NCBI GenBank assembly: GCA_027315345.1
Contig: DAHUYE010000025.1
Span: 1 to 51,973 of the forward strand
DNA from: Actinomycetota bacterium
Lineage (GTDB): Bacteria; Actinomycetota; Acidimicrobiia; Acidimicrobiales; JAJPHE01
DNA: 51,973 nucleotides
Direction: 5' to 3'
The position numbers and the translations under genes are program-made. Below the pieces are notes generated by a model. That model was not told where the DNA came from and made no database searches. It saw only the letters and a list, made by a program, of their open reading frames with translations. Each line of letters opens with the position of its first letter. Positions within the stretch are counted from its first letter, which is position 1. Of the stretch, positions 1 to 8,782 are shown piece after piece.

Positions 1-366
1 CTGGCACTCACCGATCAGGACATCCGCTCTGCCCTGGCAGGGGACGTTGACTGGGCGAGCCTGATCACCCAGGTGGCTGATGCCATGCCCAGCGATACCT
101 GGATCACGGCTCTTTCCGGGCAGCGGGGTACCGCCACCACACCCGGCACGGTGAGCTTCCAGGGAATGGGCTTCAATCCGACCTCCGCAGCCGAGTGGCT
201 GTCGGACCTGGGCCAACTCGACTCCCTCACTAATCTCTGGGTCTCCTCCGCCGCCCGATCCGGCACGGGCGACATCATCACCTTCGCCTCCACTGCCAAT
301 CTGGGGCCCGGGGCCAGTTCTGGCCAGGCGGCCAGGATCGCTCGCTACACCGGGGGTGCTTCTTGA
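1..366 (+). CDS. pilN: PilN-like type IV pilus assembly protein, C-terminal part
   Basis: The reading frame is open from base 1, so the N-terminus (the cytoplasmic tail and membrane helix of PilN) lies outside the window. The visible 121 residues look like the extracytoplasmic, ferredoxin-like C-terminal half of PilN, with a stretch WITALSG followed by a Ser/Gly-rich region. PilN belongs to the inner-membrane alignment complex PilM-N-O-P that links the pilus motor to the outer parts of the machine. The stop TGA overlaps the ATG of the next gene (ATGA), which itself looks like PilO, and this order supports the call. An ATG at 73 is internal and not the start. Assignment rests on neighbour order and a weak family resemblance. 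Confidence 0.7.
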   Translation: MALTDQDIRSALAGDVDWASLITQVADAMPSDTWITALSGQRGTATTPGTVSFQGMGFNPTSAAEWLSDLGQLDSLTNLWVSSAARSGTGDIITFASTANLGPGASSGQAARIARYTGGAS

Positions 367-1004
367 TGCGATTCGGAAGCATCAAGCCCAGAGTGGCCGG
401 CGCCGGCATCGGGGCCCTGCTGATTGTGCTCATCGCGTGGTATCTGGCGCTCTGGTCGCCCACCCAGCACTCCTACGACCAGGCCCACTCCGCAGCCCAA
501 TCCTCGGCTGCATCCATTCAGGCCCTCCAGGCGCAGATTGCCCAGCTCCGGGCGAGCCAGACGGGCCCAGGTCAGGCGGCCCTGAAGGCCAAATTGGCCA
601 CCGAAATGGCAGCCATTCCGGACGTTCCGGATCTGGCGGGGCTCATCGACCAGGTGAACAGCGCGGCCACCCAGTCCGGCGTTCTGTTCAGCAGCATCTC
701 CCCGGCCCAGCCATCGGCAAATGCAGCGGTGACCACCGGCCCTCCGGTGATAGCGGTTTCACTGGCCGTCAGCGGCGGTTACTACCAGATCATCGACTTC
801 ATCAACCGACTCGACACGATGCCCCGCCTGATGGTGATCCAAGGGATAGACCTCGGCGCCGGCGGCGGTAGCTCGGAGTTGACGGCCACGCTGATGACAG
901 ACGTCTTCATCTCCAAGCCGATCGCGCCTCCGTCTTCGGTAACCTCCACCACCTCGGTAACCACCACCACCTTGCCCTCCACGACCACGACGTCGACGCC
1001 GTGA
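366..1004 (+). CDS. pilO: PilO-like type IV pilus inner-membrane protein
   Basis: A 212-residue protein with a short basic cytoplasmic N-terminus, one membrane helix (about residues 10-30), a coiled-coil-like Ala/Gln/Ser stretch (about 36-75) and a C-terminal domain containing YYQIIDFINRLDTMPRL, which matches the PilO family (pairs with PilN in the alignment complex). The ATG at 366 overlaps the previous stop; a TTG three bases earlier is also possible. The last ~30 residues are a Thr/Ser-rich tail, a common low-complexity end in extracytoplasmic proteins of high-GC actinobacteria. The TGA overlaps the GTG of the next gene. Confidence 0.8.
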   Translation: MRFGSIKPRVAGAGIGALLIVLIAWYLALWSPTQHSYDQAHSAAQSSAASIQALQAQIAQLRASQTGPGQAALKAKLATEMAAIPDVPDLAGLIDQVNSAATQSGVLFSSISPAQPSANAAVTTGPPVIAVSLAVSGGYYQIIDFINRLDTMPRLMVIQGIDLGAGGGSSELTATLMTDVFISKPIAPPSSVTSTTSVTTTTLPSTTTTSTP

Positions 1005-1666
1005 CCAGACCGGGCGAGGGCAACCGGCGGGCCATGATCTTTGGCGGCGTGGGGTTGGTACTGGTGTTGTTGGTGGCGGCCGTCCACTTCCTGACCGGCG
1101 GGGGCGGCGCCCCGCCCGGAGCAGCACCGGCACCCCCGACCACGTTGGCGCCGGGCCTGCCCGGGGCCGGAGGGACGACCAGCACCACGGGCGTTCCACC
1201 CAGCGCCCAGATCTTCACCAGCAAGGATCCCTTCACCCCGCTGGCCGGAGCCGGGTCCACCGGCTCGGGGGCCCCGACCGGTTCCGGGTCAGCGGCGTCG
1301 TCCGCGCCGGCCTCCGGCGGAGCGACATCGACCTCGACCCCGACCGGATCGGGCGGCCCATCGGCTGTCGGCTCCACTACCACCACGACTCCGGGTTCGG
1401 GCGGAGCCAGCGGGGCCGGAACGGCCCCGGGCGGGTCGCCCTCGCCCACTTCGGGCCAGGAGTTCCAGGTGATGGATGTCTACGCCTCGGGCCAGAGCAC
1501 CCAGGCGAGCATCCAGGTCGACGGCCTGCTCTATCAGGTGAGCCCAGGACAGACTTTCGACGGCAACTACTACGTAGTCGACCTCTCCCAGTCAACCCAG
1601 TGCGGGGACTTCACCCACGGGGGCGCCCCGTTCCATTCCTGCAAGGGCCAGCAGGTCCTCAAATAG
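1001..1666 (+). CDS. PilP-like membrane-anchored protein, pilus operon
   Basis: 221 residues: a basic N-terminus, one membrane helix (about residues 12-31), a long Gly/Ser/Thr/Pro linker (about 35-155) and a compact C-terminal domain of ~65 residues beginning near [11 protein letters not shown]. That domain has two cysteines near its end (in TQCGDF and HSCKG) that could form an extracytoplasmic disulfide. Position directly after pilN-pilO and the layout (anchor, flexible linker, small beta-rich end) suggest the role of PilP, but I see no diagnostic PilP motif. GTG start overlaps the pilO stop. Confidence 0.6.
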   Translation: MTRPGEGNRRAMIFGGVGLVLVLLVAAVHFLTGGGGAPPGAAPAPPTTLAPGLPGAGGTTSTTGVPPSAQIFTSKDPFTPLAGAGSTGSGAPTGSGSAASSAPASGGATSTSTPTGSGGPSAVGSTTTTTPGSGGASGAGTAPGGSPSPTSGQEFQVMDVYASGQSTQASIQVDGLLYQVSPGQTFDGNYYVVDLSQSTQCGDFTHGGAPFHSCKGQQVLK

Positions 1667-1693
1667 GCGCCGGGACCGGCTGGGCCCGGCCGG

Positions 1694-1699
1694 TAGATT
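1694..1699 (+). promoter_or_regulatory. Candidate -10 element of a leaderless aroC promoter
   Basis: TAGATT fits the actinobacterial -10 pattern TANNNT and lies 7 bases before the GTG start of aroC, so the transcript would begin at or next to the start codon. No Shine-Dalgarno sequence precedes the GTG. I see no convincing -35 box. A GC-rich inverted repeat (ACCGG 1675-1679 with CCGGT 1690-1694) lies just upstream and may end pil operon transcription. Confidence 0.4.
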
Positions 1700-1706
1700 C
1701 CAGGGC

Positions 1707-2891
1707 GTGCTGCGCTACCTGACTGCCGGGGAGTCCCACGGGAAAGGCCTGGTCGTCATCATCGAGGGCCTGCCCGCCGGCCTGTCCCTGACCGCCGAGG
1801 AGGTCCAGGGGGAGTTGGCCCGGCGCCGGCTCGGGTACGGCCGCGGACCCCGGATGCGCTTCGAGGTGGATGAGATCACCCTCCTTGGTGGAATCCGCCA
1901 CGGGCGCACCCTCGGCTCCCCGGTGGCCATCGAGATCGCCAACACCGAGTGGCCCAAATGGACCGAGGAGATGTCCCCGGCCCCGGGGGCGACGGCCAAG
2001 CCCCTGACCCAGCCCCGGCCCGGCCACGCCGACCTGGCCGGGATGCAGAAATACGGATTCGATGATGCCCGGGATGTCCTGGAGCGGGCCTCGGCCCGGG
2101 AGACGGCCGCCCGGGTGGCCGCCGGCACCTGCGCCAAGGCACTGCTGGCCTGCCTGGACATCTCGGTCCTTTCCCATGTGATCCAGCTCGGGCCGGCCCG
2201 CTCCGGTAACGCCGCCCGGCCGGCCCCGGAGGACCTTGAGGTAGTGGATTCGTCTTCGGTGCGGTGCTTCGATCCCGCCGCCGAAGAGGAGATGGTGGCC
2301 GAGATCAAGGCGGCGGCCAAGGTGGGGGACTCACTGGGCGGGGTGGCCGAGGTACTCGCCTACGGCGTTCCAGTGGGCCTGGGCAGCCACGTCCACTGGG
2401 ACCGGAAGCTGGACGCCCAACTGGCCGGTGCCCTCATGAGCATCCAGGCCGTCAAGGCGGTGGAGATTGGAGACGGCTTCGATCTGGCCGGCATGCGGGG
2501 GTCCGAGGCTCACGACGCCATCCATTGGGACGATGCCGACCGGGCCTACACCCGGGAGACGGCCCGGGCCGGCGGCATCGAGGGCGGCATGTCCACCGGC
2601 TCCCTGGTGGTGGCCCGGGTGGGCATGAAGCCCTTGGCCACCCTCAACCGACCGGTGCTGGAGACGGTGGACGTGATGACCAAGGAGTCCACGGTCTCGT
2701 TCAAGGAGCGGACGGATGTCACCGCCGTGCCGGCCATGGGCGTGGTGGCCGAGACCATGGTCGCCCTGGTCCTGGCTGGGGAGGCACTGCGCAAGTTCGG
2801 GGGCGACTCGGTGGCCGAGTTGGTTCGCAACCGGGACGCCTTCCTGGCCGGCCTGCCCGAGCAGCACGGACTGGCCGCCTCCGCCCCGTGA
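1707..2891 (+). CDS. aroC: Chorismate synthase
   Basis: 394 residues, normal length. Catalyses the last shikimate-pathway step, 5-enolpyruvylshikimate-3-phosphate to chorismate, with reduced FMN. Family signatures: AGESHGKG at residues 7-14, the HGRTLGSP segment near 55-62, and the Ser/Gly-rich [15 protein letters not shown] region near 297. The protein is cytosolic and tetrameric in the family. It begins the aroC-aroK-aroB-aroQ run and its TGA overlaps the aroK GTG by two bases, so the four are likely co-translated. The GTG start gives the standard N-terminus ([11 protein letters not shown]). Confidence 0.97.
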   Translation: MLRYLTAGESHGKGLVVIIEGLPAGLSLTAEEVQGELARRRLGYGRGPRMRFEVDEITLLGGIRHGRTLGSPVAIEIANTEWPKWTEEMSPAPGATAKPLTQPRPGHADLAGMQKYGFDDARDVLERASARETAARVAAGTCAKALLACLDISVLSHVIQLGPARSGNAARPAPEDLEVVDSSSVRCFDPAAEEEMVAEIKAAAKVGDSLGGVAEVLAYGVPVGLGSHVHWDRKLDAQLAGALMSIQAVKAVEIGDGFDLAGMRGSEAHDAIHWDDADRAYTRETARAGGIEGGMSTGSLVVARVGMKPLATLNRPVLETVDVMTKESTVSFKERTDVTAVPAMGVVAETMVALVLAGEALRKFGGDSVAELVRNRDAFLAGLPEQHGLAASAP

Positions 2892-3421
2892 GAGACCGGA
2901 TCCTGCTCATCGGGATGATGGGGGCGGGCAAGACCACGGTGGGCAAGGAGGTGGCGGCCAGGCTGGGCTGGCGCCACTTTGACAGCGATGCCCAGGTCCA
3001 GGCCCGCACCGGTAAGACGATTCCGGAGATCTTCGCCCAGGAGGGAGAACCCGCCTTCCGCCGGGAGGAAGCCCACGCCCTGGCCGAGGCCATTGATCTG
3101 GACGAGCCCGTGGTGGTGTCCGTGGCGGGCGGGGCTGTTCTCGATCCGGCCAACCGGAGGCTCATGTCCGGTTCGGGCTCGGTCGTCTGGCTACGAGCCG
3201 ACCCGGCCACCCTGGCCAGGAGGGTCGGGTCGGGGGACGGCCGGCCCCTGCTGGAGGACGACCCGGCCGCCAGTCTGGCCCGCCTGGACTCGGTCCGCCG
3301 GCCCCTCTACGAGGCCCTGGCTGACCACACCGTCGACGTGGACGGATTGACCCCCGACCAGGCCGTCGAGGACATCTGCCAGTGGTGGTCCGGACGCCGG
3401 ACCGACCTCAAGCCGGCGTGA
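2888..3421 (+). CDS. aroK: Shikimate kinase
   Basis: 177 residues. Phosphorylates shikimate at the 3-hydroxyl using ATP. The P-loop GMMGAGKTT is at residues 9-17, the Mg/shikimate-binding Asp pair at 32 and 34 (FDSD), a glycine-rich substrate loop (VAGGAV) near 78-83, and the lid Arg in GRPLL. The start is the GTG overlapping the aroC stop (GTGA); it places the P-loop at the normal distance from the N-terminus. The stop overlaps the aroB GTG in the same way. Confidence 0.96.
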   Translation: MRDRILLIGMMGAGKTTVGKEVAARLGWRHFDSDAQVQARTGKTIPEIFAQEGEPAFRREEAHALAEAIDLDEPVVVSVAGGAVLDPANRRLMSGSGSVVWLRADPATLARRVGSGDGRPLLEDDPAASLARLDSVRRPLYEALADHTVDVDGLTPDQAVEDICQWWSGRRTDLKPA

Positions 3422-4428
3422 TCCGGGTCACGGTTCCCCTGGGGGAACGCGCCTATGACGTCCTGGTCGGGGCCGGGGCCAGAGACGAATTGGCCGCTCT
3501 GCTTCCCACCACCGCCAAGCGGGCCGCCATCGTCACCCAGGAGCCGGTGGGGGTGAAGGTCGACACCGGCCGGGAGCAGTCCGTCTTCATGGTCCCCGAT
3601 GGAGAGGAGGCCAAGAGCATCCCCGTGGTGGAGGAGTTGTGCCGCGCCTTCGCCGGCTTCGGCCTGACCCGGGCCGACGTGGTGGTGGGTGTCGGCGGGG
3701 GAGTCGTCACCGATCTGGCTGGCTTCGCCGCCTCCGTCTATCTGCGGGGCGTGGCCGTGGCCCATGTGGCCACCACGCTGTTGGCCCAGGTCGACGCCGC
3801 CATCGGAGGCAAGACGGGGGTAAACCTGCCGGAGGGGAAGAACCTGGTCGGCTCCTTCTGGCAGCCGGCGGCGGTGGTCTGCGACACCGAGACCCTGGCC
3901 AGCCTGCCTCCCCGCCAACTGGCGTCGGGCCGGGGGGAGATGGCCAAGTACGAGTTCCTGGGCGTGCCGGGGCTGGGAAGCCTGCCGATGGAGGAAGCCG
4001 TGGCCGCCTGCGTGGCGTGCAAAGTAGAGGTGGTGGGAGCAGACGAGCGGGAGACCTCCGGCCGCCGGGCCCTGCTCAACTACGGGCACACTCTGGCTCA
4101 TGCCCTCGAGACGGCCGGCCATTACGACATCCTCCACGGGGAGGCTGTGGCGATCGGGCTCGTCTTTGCCGCCCGCCTGGCCCACCGGATGGAGCTGATC
4201 GGTGAGGAGCGCGTCCAGGCCCATGAGCAGGTCGTCTCGAGCTTCGACCTCGGATACGAACTTCCGGCCGGCTCTCGCGCCGAGGAACTCATCACCCTGA
4301 TGGGCCGGGACAAGAAAGCCGTGGAAGGCCTCACCTTCGTTCTCGACGGGCCGCAAGGTTTGTCGGTGCGACCCGGGATCGATCCGGATGTGGTCGGTCA
4401 AGTCCTGCTCGAGATGGGGGCCCGATGA
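3418..4428 (+). CDS. aroB: 3-dehydroquinate synthase
   Basis: 336 residues. Converts DAHP to 3-dehydroquinate using NAD and a divalent metal. Visible signatures: the NAD-binding glycine-rich VGVGGGVVTDLAG near residues 87-99, GGKTGVNLPEGKN near 135, and zinc ligands in NYGHTLAH (His 224) and HGEAVA (His 240). Start is the GTG overlapping the aroK stop; an earlier in-frame GTG at 3382 would overlap aroK by 40 bases and adds residues outside the family pattern. The last four bases overlap aroQ (ATGA). Confidence 0.96.
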   Translation: MIRVTVPLGERAYDVLVGAGARDELAALLPTTAKRAAIVTQEPVGVKVDTGREQSVFMVPDGEEAKSIPVVEELCRAFAGFGLTRADVVVGVGGGVVTDLAGFAASVYLRGVAVAHVATTLLAQVDAAIGGKTGVNLPEGKNLVGSFWQPAAVVCDTETLASLPPRQLASGRGEMAKYEFLGVPGLGSLPMEEAVAACVACKVEVVGADERETSGRRALLNYGHTLAHALETAGHYDILHGEAVAIGLVFAARLAHRMELIGEERVQAHEQVVSSFDLGYELPAGSRAEELITLMGRDKKAVEGLTFVLDGPQGLSVRPGIDPDVVGQVLLEMGAR

Positions 4429-4931
4429 CGGACCAAGGCGGGCCCGCCAGGTCCGAGTCGACTGACAGCCGCTGGGCGGGAGGAGTCATCCTCCTTCTGT
4501 CAGGGCCCAACCTGAGCCTGCTCGGCCGGCGCCAACCCGAGATTTACGGTCGGGAGACTCTGGCCGACCACGAGGAGACCGCCCGCCAGGCCGCCGATCG
4601 CGGTGGCTACCGCCTCGAGGTGCTCCAGTCGGATCATGAAGGTGAGTTGGTGGAGGCAATTCACGGGGCACGGGGACGCTGCGCCGGTGTGATCATCAAT
4701 GCCGGGGCCCTCTCGCACTCCTCGTGGTCGCTGCATGACGCCTTGGCCGCCTTTCCGGGGCCGTCAGTTGAGCTCCACCTCTCCAACCCGGCCGCTCGGG
4801 AGCCCTTCCGGCACCGGTCGGTACTGGCCCCGGTGGTCGACGGCTCGGTGGCCGGCTTCGGAGGGTTGGGCTACCGCCTGGCCGTCGAAGCGATCATCGC
4901 CCTGGTCGGCACGCGAGGGCAGATGCCGTGA
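4425..4931 (+). CDS. aroQ: Type II 3-dehydroquinate dehydratase
   Basis: 168 residues. Dehydrates 3-dehydroquinate to 3-dehydroshikimate; the type II fold is a small flavodoxin-like dodecamer. The signature GPNLSLLGRRQPEIYG (residues 27-42) holds the expected Asn29, Arg36 and catalytic Tyr41; the usual second Asn of GPNLNLLG is Ser here. The general-acid His is His118 in ELHLSN and the substrate Arg follows in FRHRS. About 20 extra residues precede the first strand, so a later start is possible, but no other good start codon lies between. Gene overlaps its neighbours on both sides. Confidence 0.94.
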   Translation: MTDQGGPARSESTDSRWAGGVILLLSGPNLSLLGRRQPEIYGRETLADHEETARQAADRGGYRLEVLQSDHEGELVEAIHGARGRCAGVIINAGALSHSSWSLHDALAAFPGPSVELHLSNPAAREPFRHRSVLAPVVDGSVAGFGGLGYRLAVEAIIALVGTRGQMP

Positions 4932-6034
4932 CGCTCCGGCCGATGGAGGCGACCTCCCGGCTGCCCCGATTGAGAGATCGAATGACCGAGGCCGGCTGCG
5001 ATGGGCTGCTGGTCACTTCTCTCACCAACATCCGCTACCTGACCGGGTTCAGCGGATCGGCGGCCATGCTCATGGTCACTCATGACTCCTCGATGCTGAC
5101 GACCGATGGCCGGTACCGGACCCAGGCCACCGAGCAGTTGGGAGCGGCCGGAGTCGAAGCCATCATCGAGATCGGCCTCCCGGCCGGGCAGCAGGACGCT
5201 CTGGCCGCCTTCACCCGGAAGACGGGCGGCCGGCGCGTGGGTCTGGAGGCGGGGGCCATCACCTGGGCCGCCCAGCGCAGTCTGGAGACGGTTCTGGCTG
5301 GCGTGGAGCTGGTGGCCACCGCTGGGCTGGTCGAGAGCCTGCGCCGGGTCAAGGACGAGGGAGAGCAGGACCGGATCGAAGCCGCCGCCGACATTGCCGA
5401 CGCCGCCTTGGCTGAGGTGGCGGGGATGATCGGCGGTGGTTGCAGCGAGGCGGACCTGGCCTTGGCCCTCGATACGGCCATGCGCCGTCGTGGCGCCCAG
5501 GGTTCGGCCTTCGAGACCATCGTGGCCGCCGGGCCCAACGGGGCCAAGCCCCACGCCCGGCCGACGGACCGCCCCATCCGCCCGGGGGAGATGGTGGTCA
5601 TCGACTTCGGGGCCACCGTGGATGGTTATCGCTCCGACATGACCAGGACCGTGTGCCGGGGGGAACCCGACGGGCCTCAGGCCCGCCGCATGTACGAGGT
5701 GGTCCTGGCCAGCCAGGCCGCCGGGGTGGCCGCCGTCCGCCCTGGCCTGAGGGCCGCCGAGGTGGACGGGGCCTGCCGTTCGGTCATATCCGAGGCGGGC
5801 TGGGCCGACGCTTTCGTCCACGGAACCGGGCACGGGGTTGGCATCGACATCCACGAGGCCCCGGCCGTCTCGGCTACCTCGGCTGATACGCTCGAAGAGG
5901 CGTCGGTGGTGACAGTCGAGCCGGGCGTCTACTTGCCGGGCGAGGGCGGCGTCAGGATCGAGGACACCGTCGTTGTCACCGCCGAGGGCTGTCGGGCTGT
6001 TACCCGGTATCCCAAGGACCTGATCCTCGCTTGA
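4928..6034 (+). CDS. pepP: Xaa-Pro aminopeptidase (M24 family metallopeptidase)
   Basis: 368 residues with the two-domain layout of M24B peptidases: an N-terminal creatinase-like domain (about 1-145) and the pita-bread catalytic domain. All five metal ligands are visible: Asp226 and Asp237 in VIDFGATVDGYRSD, His302 in GTGHGVG, Glu331 in VEPGVY and Glu345 in VRIEDT. It removes N-terminal residues ahead of proline. The gene sits between aroQ and efp, the usual actinobacterial and firmicute order. The GTG start overlaps the aroQ stop; a downstream ATG (codon 6) is an alternative. Other M24 members such as prolidase cannot be fully excluded. Confidence 0.92.
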   Translation: MTLRPMEATSRLPRLRDRMTEAGCDGLLVTSLTNIRYLTGFSGSAAMLMVTHDSSMLTTDGRYRTQATEQLGAAGVEAIIEIGLPAGQQDALAAFTRKTGGRRVGLEAGAITWAAQRSLETVLAGVELVATAGLVESLRRVKDEGEQDRIEAAADIADAALAEVAGMIGGGCSEADLALALDTAMRRRGAQGSAFETIVAAGPNGAKPHARPTDRPIRPGEMVVIDFGATVDGYRSDMTRTVCRGEPDGPQARRMYEVVLASQAAGVAAVRPGLRAAEVDGACRSVISEAGWADAFVHGTGHGVGIDIHEAPAVSATSADTLEEASVVTVEPGVYLPGEGGVRIEDTVVVTAEGCRAVTRYPKDLILA

Positions 6035-6086
6035 TCCCTGGCCCGCCCCGGCCGCCTATTTCCGATGTACCCGAGGTGCCCACCTG

Positions 6087-6647
6087 ATGTCCGTCTCCAC
6101 CAATGACCTGAAGAACGGGATGACCCTGGATCTCCCCGAGGGGCTTTTCGCGGTGGTCGAGTTCCAACATGTCAAGCCCGGCAAGGGCGGTGCCTTCGTC
6201 AGGACCAAGCTCAAGAACGTCCGCAGCGGTGCCGTCATCGAGCGTACCTACCGAGCTGATGAGAAGCTCGAACAGGCCATCGTGGACAAGCGGGAGATGC
6301 AGTTCCTCTACCGCGACGGTGAGGCTTATGTCTTCATGGACAACACCACCTATGACCAGCGCAACGTGGACGAAGACTCACTGGGCAACTCGGCCAAGTA
6401 CCTCAAGGAGGGCGACTCGGCCGTGCTGCAGATATGGGGCACTGAGATTGTCGGAGTGGACCTGCCGGCCTCGGTGGAACTGAGCGTGCGCGAGACCGAA
6501 CCGGGTGTGCAGGGCGACCGGGTATCCGGGGCCCGCAAGCCCGCCACCCTGGAGACGGGTCTCGTCATCCAGGTCCCTCTCTTCGTGAACACCGGTGACC
6601 GGGTCAAGGTAGACACCCGCTCCGGTGAATACCTGACCCGGGCGTAG
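6087..6647 (+). CDS. efp: Translation elongation factor P
   Basis: 186 residues, three beta-barrel (KOW/OB) domains as in all EF-P. It binds between P and E sites and rescues ribosomes stalled at polyproline. The tip of the first domain reads KPGKGGAF with Lys33 at the place that is beta-lysylated in E. coli; no modification gene (epmA/B) is visible here, and many actinobacterial EF-Ps act unmodified. The preceding 52-base gap contains a GAGGTG Shine-Dalgarno-like site 6 bases before the ATG. Polyproline runs are common in this proteome, consistent with a need for EF-P. Confidence 0.96.
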   Translation: MSVSTNDLKNGMTLDLPEGLFAVVEFQHVKPGKGGAFVRTKLKNVRSGAVIERTYRADEKLEQAIVDKREMQFLYRDGEAYVFMDNTTYDQRNVDEDSLGNSAKYLKEGDSAVLQIWGTEIVGVDLPASVELSVRETEPGVQGDRVSGARKPATLETGLVIQVPLFVNTGDRVKVDTRSGEYLTRA

Positions 6648-6657
6648 CCCTACCTCC

Positions 6658-7167
6658 GTGCCCAGGACCGGCCGCCGGGCGGCTCGGGAGAGAGCGCTCT
6701 CCCTGCTCTACGAGGCTGAGGCCAAGGGTGAGGAACCCGGCCACCTGCTGGCCTGTCTGGCCGTGGCCCCGGATCCGTTCGTGGTGACCCTGGTCGAGGG
6801 GGTGGCCCAGCATCGGGACCGGATAGATGCCCTGATCTCCAGCCATTCCCGGGACTGGACGCTGATACGGATGCCGGCCATCGACCGCAACCTGATGCGC
6901 ATAGCGGTGTTCGAGTTGACCTGCCGGCCGGACACGCCCGTAGGGGTCGTCATCGACGAGGCGGTGGAACTGGCCAAGCACTACTCGACCGAGGATTCAG
7001 GCCGATTCGTCAACGGGGTGCTGTCCGCCGTCGCCCGCCAACGGGACCAGGCCGCCCTCGCGGAGGGCGTCAGCGGGGAGGTCAGACCGCCTGTTCGGTC
7101 CCCAAACGGCCCAGACCCGAGGCCGGGTGCCGCAGCCGACGGAGGTTACGGAGAGGGTCCCGGATGA
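6658..7167 (+). CDS. nusB: Transcription antitermination factor NusB
   Basis: 169 residues. NusB with S10 (NusE) binds boxA RNA and promotes rRNA antitermination. The family pattern is clear: RRAARERALSLLYEAE at the N-terminus, then DRNLMRIAVFEL, then VVIDEAVELAKHYSTEDSGRFVNGVL near 100-125. Start is GTG 6658, eleven bases after efp. The last ~28 residues (after base 7081) are Pro/Gly-rich, not conserved, and lie opposite the 3' end of the convergent membrane-protein gene: the two coding sequences share 86 bases. Confidence 0.94.
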   Translation: MPRTGRRAARERALSLLYEAEAKGEEPGHLLACLAVAPDPFVVTLVEGVAQHRDRIDALISSHSRDWTLIRMPAIDRNLMRIAVFELTCRPDTPVGVVIDEAVELAKHYSTEDSGRFVNGVLSAVARQRDQAALAEGVSGEVRPPVRSPNGPDPRPGAAADGGYGEGPG

Positions 7168-8344
7168 GATCTGAGGCGGCCGAGGGAACCGCGGCCCAGA
7201 GAAGGGCAAGCGCCAGGCCCCCCACCAGGAGAGTCCAATAGCTCCAGGGTCCGTAGTGGAAGAAGGAAACGACGGTGGTCGCCAGTACGACGAGACTGAT
7301 CCATAGGAGCCGGGCAGAACCTGAGCGGGTCGCCAGGATCAGGGCACAGATCAGGGCGGGAGTGGCGTAATACGGCACGACCACAGCTTCAAAGGCGGCC
7401 CGGGCGGCAAAGGCAGAGGCGGCGCCGATCAGGAGGACATCCAGACGGCCTCGGTACCGGACTCCGAGGACCACGAGTCCGGATGCGAGAGCGATGGCGA
7501 TGAGGCGCCCCGGTCCGGCAGCAACGGCGTCCTTGCTGATCCGGGGCGCCAGGGCCAGCCAGGGCGTGCTGTGATTGGCCGGCGCGTGGGGAAAGTTCGG
7601 TTGATGAAGCAGCTGGGCCACGGCGGCGTGCCAGTCGGCACTGAGAACAATGGCCACCAGCAGTCCGGGCAGAACGGCAGCCCGGGTCAGCCATCCCACC
7701 GACCTGCGTAGGCCGACCACTCCGGCGATGAGCGGCACGACCAGGATGGTCAGGGGTTGGACCGCCAGGGAAGCGCCCATCCACCAGGCGGAAGCGGTGA
7801 TGCGACCGTCGCGGGCGCTCAGCAGGGAATAGAGACCAAGGGCCAACGCTAGGGCGTCCTCGGGGTGGCCGAAGAGGGCCAGGCAAGGAAAAGCGGCGGC
7901 CGCTACGGCCAGCGAAAGGAGTCTCCGGCTCGCGACCGAGCAGACCAGGCCCTCCGCTATCGCGTCGGCGGCGGTCACCAGGGGAGTGACGCAGGCCAAG
8001 CTGATCGGACCCAGGACGAGCCAGGCCGTCGGGTGCTCGGTCGGCAGAGGAAATGACTCAGTGAGGTGATAGTGGTCAGCGATGGAGCCGAGAGGTGCCA
8101 GGAGAATGGGCAAGCCAGGAAGGGTCACCAGATGGCTGCCGGCGCTGTAGATGGCGCCCAGGCCGCCCCACTCCACGAACTGCGCCGCCCGGAAGGTGGC
8201 CCAGAGGTCGGGCGGCGTGTACCAGGCGGAAGCGCCTCGCCACAGGGGCAGAAATAGGAAGGAGAAAGCCATCCCGACCACCACGAATACGGCACTGACT
8301 CCGAGAGGCCAGGCACGGTGACGCAGACGGGCCGAAAGGCTCAT
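7082..8344 (-). CDS. Multi-pass membrane protein of unknown function
   Basis: 420 residues counted from the ATG at 8344; longer upstream extension is open but has no hydrophobic or conserved character and runs antisense into the DUF2237 gene, so this ATG is preferred. The protein has about nine or ten hydrophobic segments, the first near residues 13-34. A loop with GHPEDALALALGLYSLL between helices and several His/Trp/Tyr-rich extracytoplasmic loops resemble polyprenol-phosphate-dependent glycosyltransferases (GT-C, GT87-like) of actinobacteria, but I do not see a certain catalytic motif. It is a lone minus-strand gene between nusB and the DUF2237 gene. Confidence 0.7.
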   Translation of the reverse strand: MSLSARLRHRAWPLGVSAVFVVVGMAFSFLFLPLWRGASAWYTPPDLWATFRAAQFVEWGGLGAIYSAGSHLVTLPGLPILLAPLGSIADHYHLTESFPLPTEHPTAWLVLGPISLACVTPLVTAADAIAEGLVCSVASRRLLSLAVAAAAFPCLALFGHPEDALALALGLYSLLSARDGRITASAWWMGASLAVQPLTILVVPLIAGVVGLRRSVGWLTRAAVLPGLLVAIVLSADWHAAVAQLLHQPNFPHAPANHSTPWLALAPRISKDAVAAGPGRLIAIALASGLVVLGVRYRGRLDVLLIGAASAFAARAAFEAVVVPYYATPALICALILATRSGSARLLWISLVVLATTVVSFFHYGPWSYWTLLVGGLALALLWAAVPSAASDLIRDPLRNLRRLRHPASGLGRLGTEQAV

Positions 8345-8422
8345 GCACAAATGGTCGGAATCCCGCCCGAATTCCTTTAGGCCCCTCGTGCCGAGGGCGG
8401 GCTCGGCGTGGTGTGATGGGGC

Positions 8423-8782
8423 ATGGCCAAGAACGTCCTCGGTACCGATCTCGCCCCCTGCAGCCAGTCTCCGCTGACCGGATTCTACCGGGACGGCTGT
8501 TGCAACACCGGGGCCGAGGACGTGGGGGTCCACACCGTCTGTGCCCGGGTCACGGCCGAGTTCCTGGTCTTTTCGGCCTCGGTCGGCAACGACCTCAGCA
8601 CCCCTCAACCGACCCATGGGTTCAGCGGGCTGGTGCCGGGGGACTGCTGGTGCCTCTGTGCCGTCCGGTGGAAGGAGGCCTACGACGCCGGCGCCGCTCC
8701 GGGGGTCGTCCTGGAGGCCACCCATGCCGCCACCCTGGAGTGGGCCAGCCTGCCCGAGCTGTCCGCCCACGCCGTCACCTGA
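8423..8782 (+). CDS. DUF2237 family protein
   Basis: 119 residues, the normal size for this uncharacterised family. The cysteine-rich conserved pattern is complete: NVLGTDLAPCS, TGFYRDGCCNTG, GVHTVCARVTAEFL, GNDLSTP and PGDCWCLCAVRW. The conserved Cys/His/Asp positions hint at metal binding or an enzyme role, but the function is not known. It is divergent from the membrane-protein gene (78-base gap with no clear promoter) and is separated from pyrR by a hairpin and the pyr leader, so it is probably its own transcript. Confidence 0.9.
   Translation: MAKNVLGTDLAPCSQSPLTGFYRDGCCNTGAEDVGVHTVCARVTAEFLVFSASVGNDLSTPQPTHGFSGLVPGDCWCLCAVRWKEAYDAGAAPGVVLEATHAATLEWASLPELSAHAVT

Noticed and set aside
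4871-5854. 327-codon minus-strand frame opposite pepP
   Set aside because: Same compositional artefact; the plus-strand peptidase has all five metal ligands in the right order.
8383-8397. Hairpin CCCTCG/CGAGGG between the divergent membrane-protein and DUF2237 genes
   Set aside because: Six base pairs with a triloop and no T-tract in a promoter gap; could be an operator, but nothing supports it.
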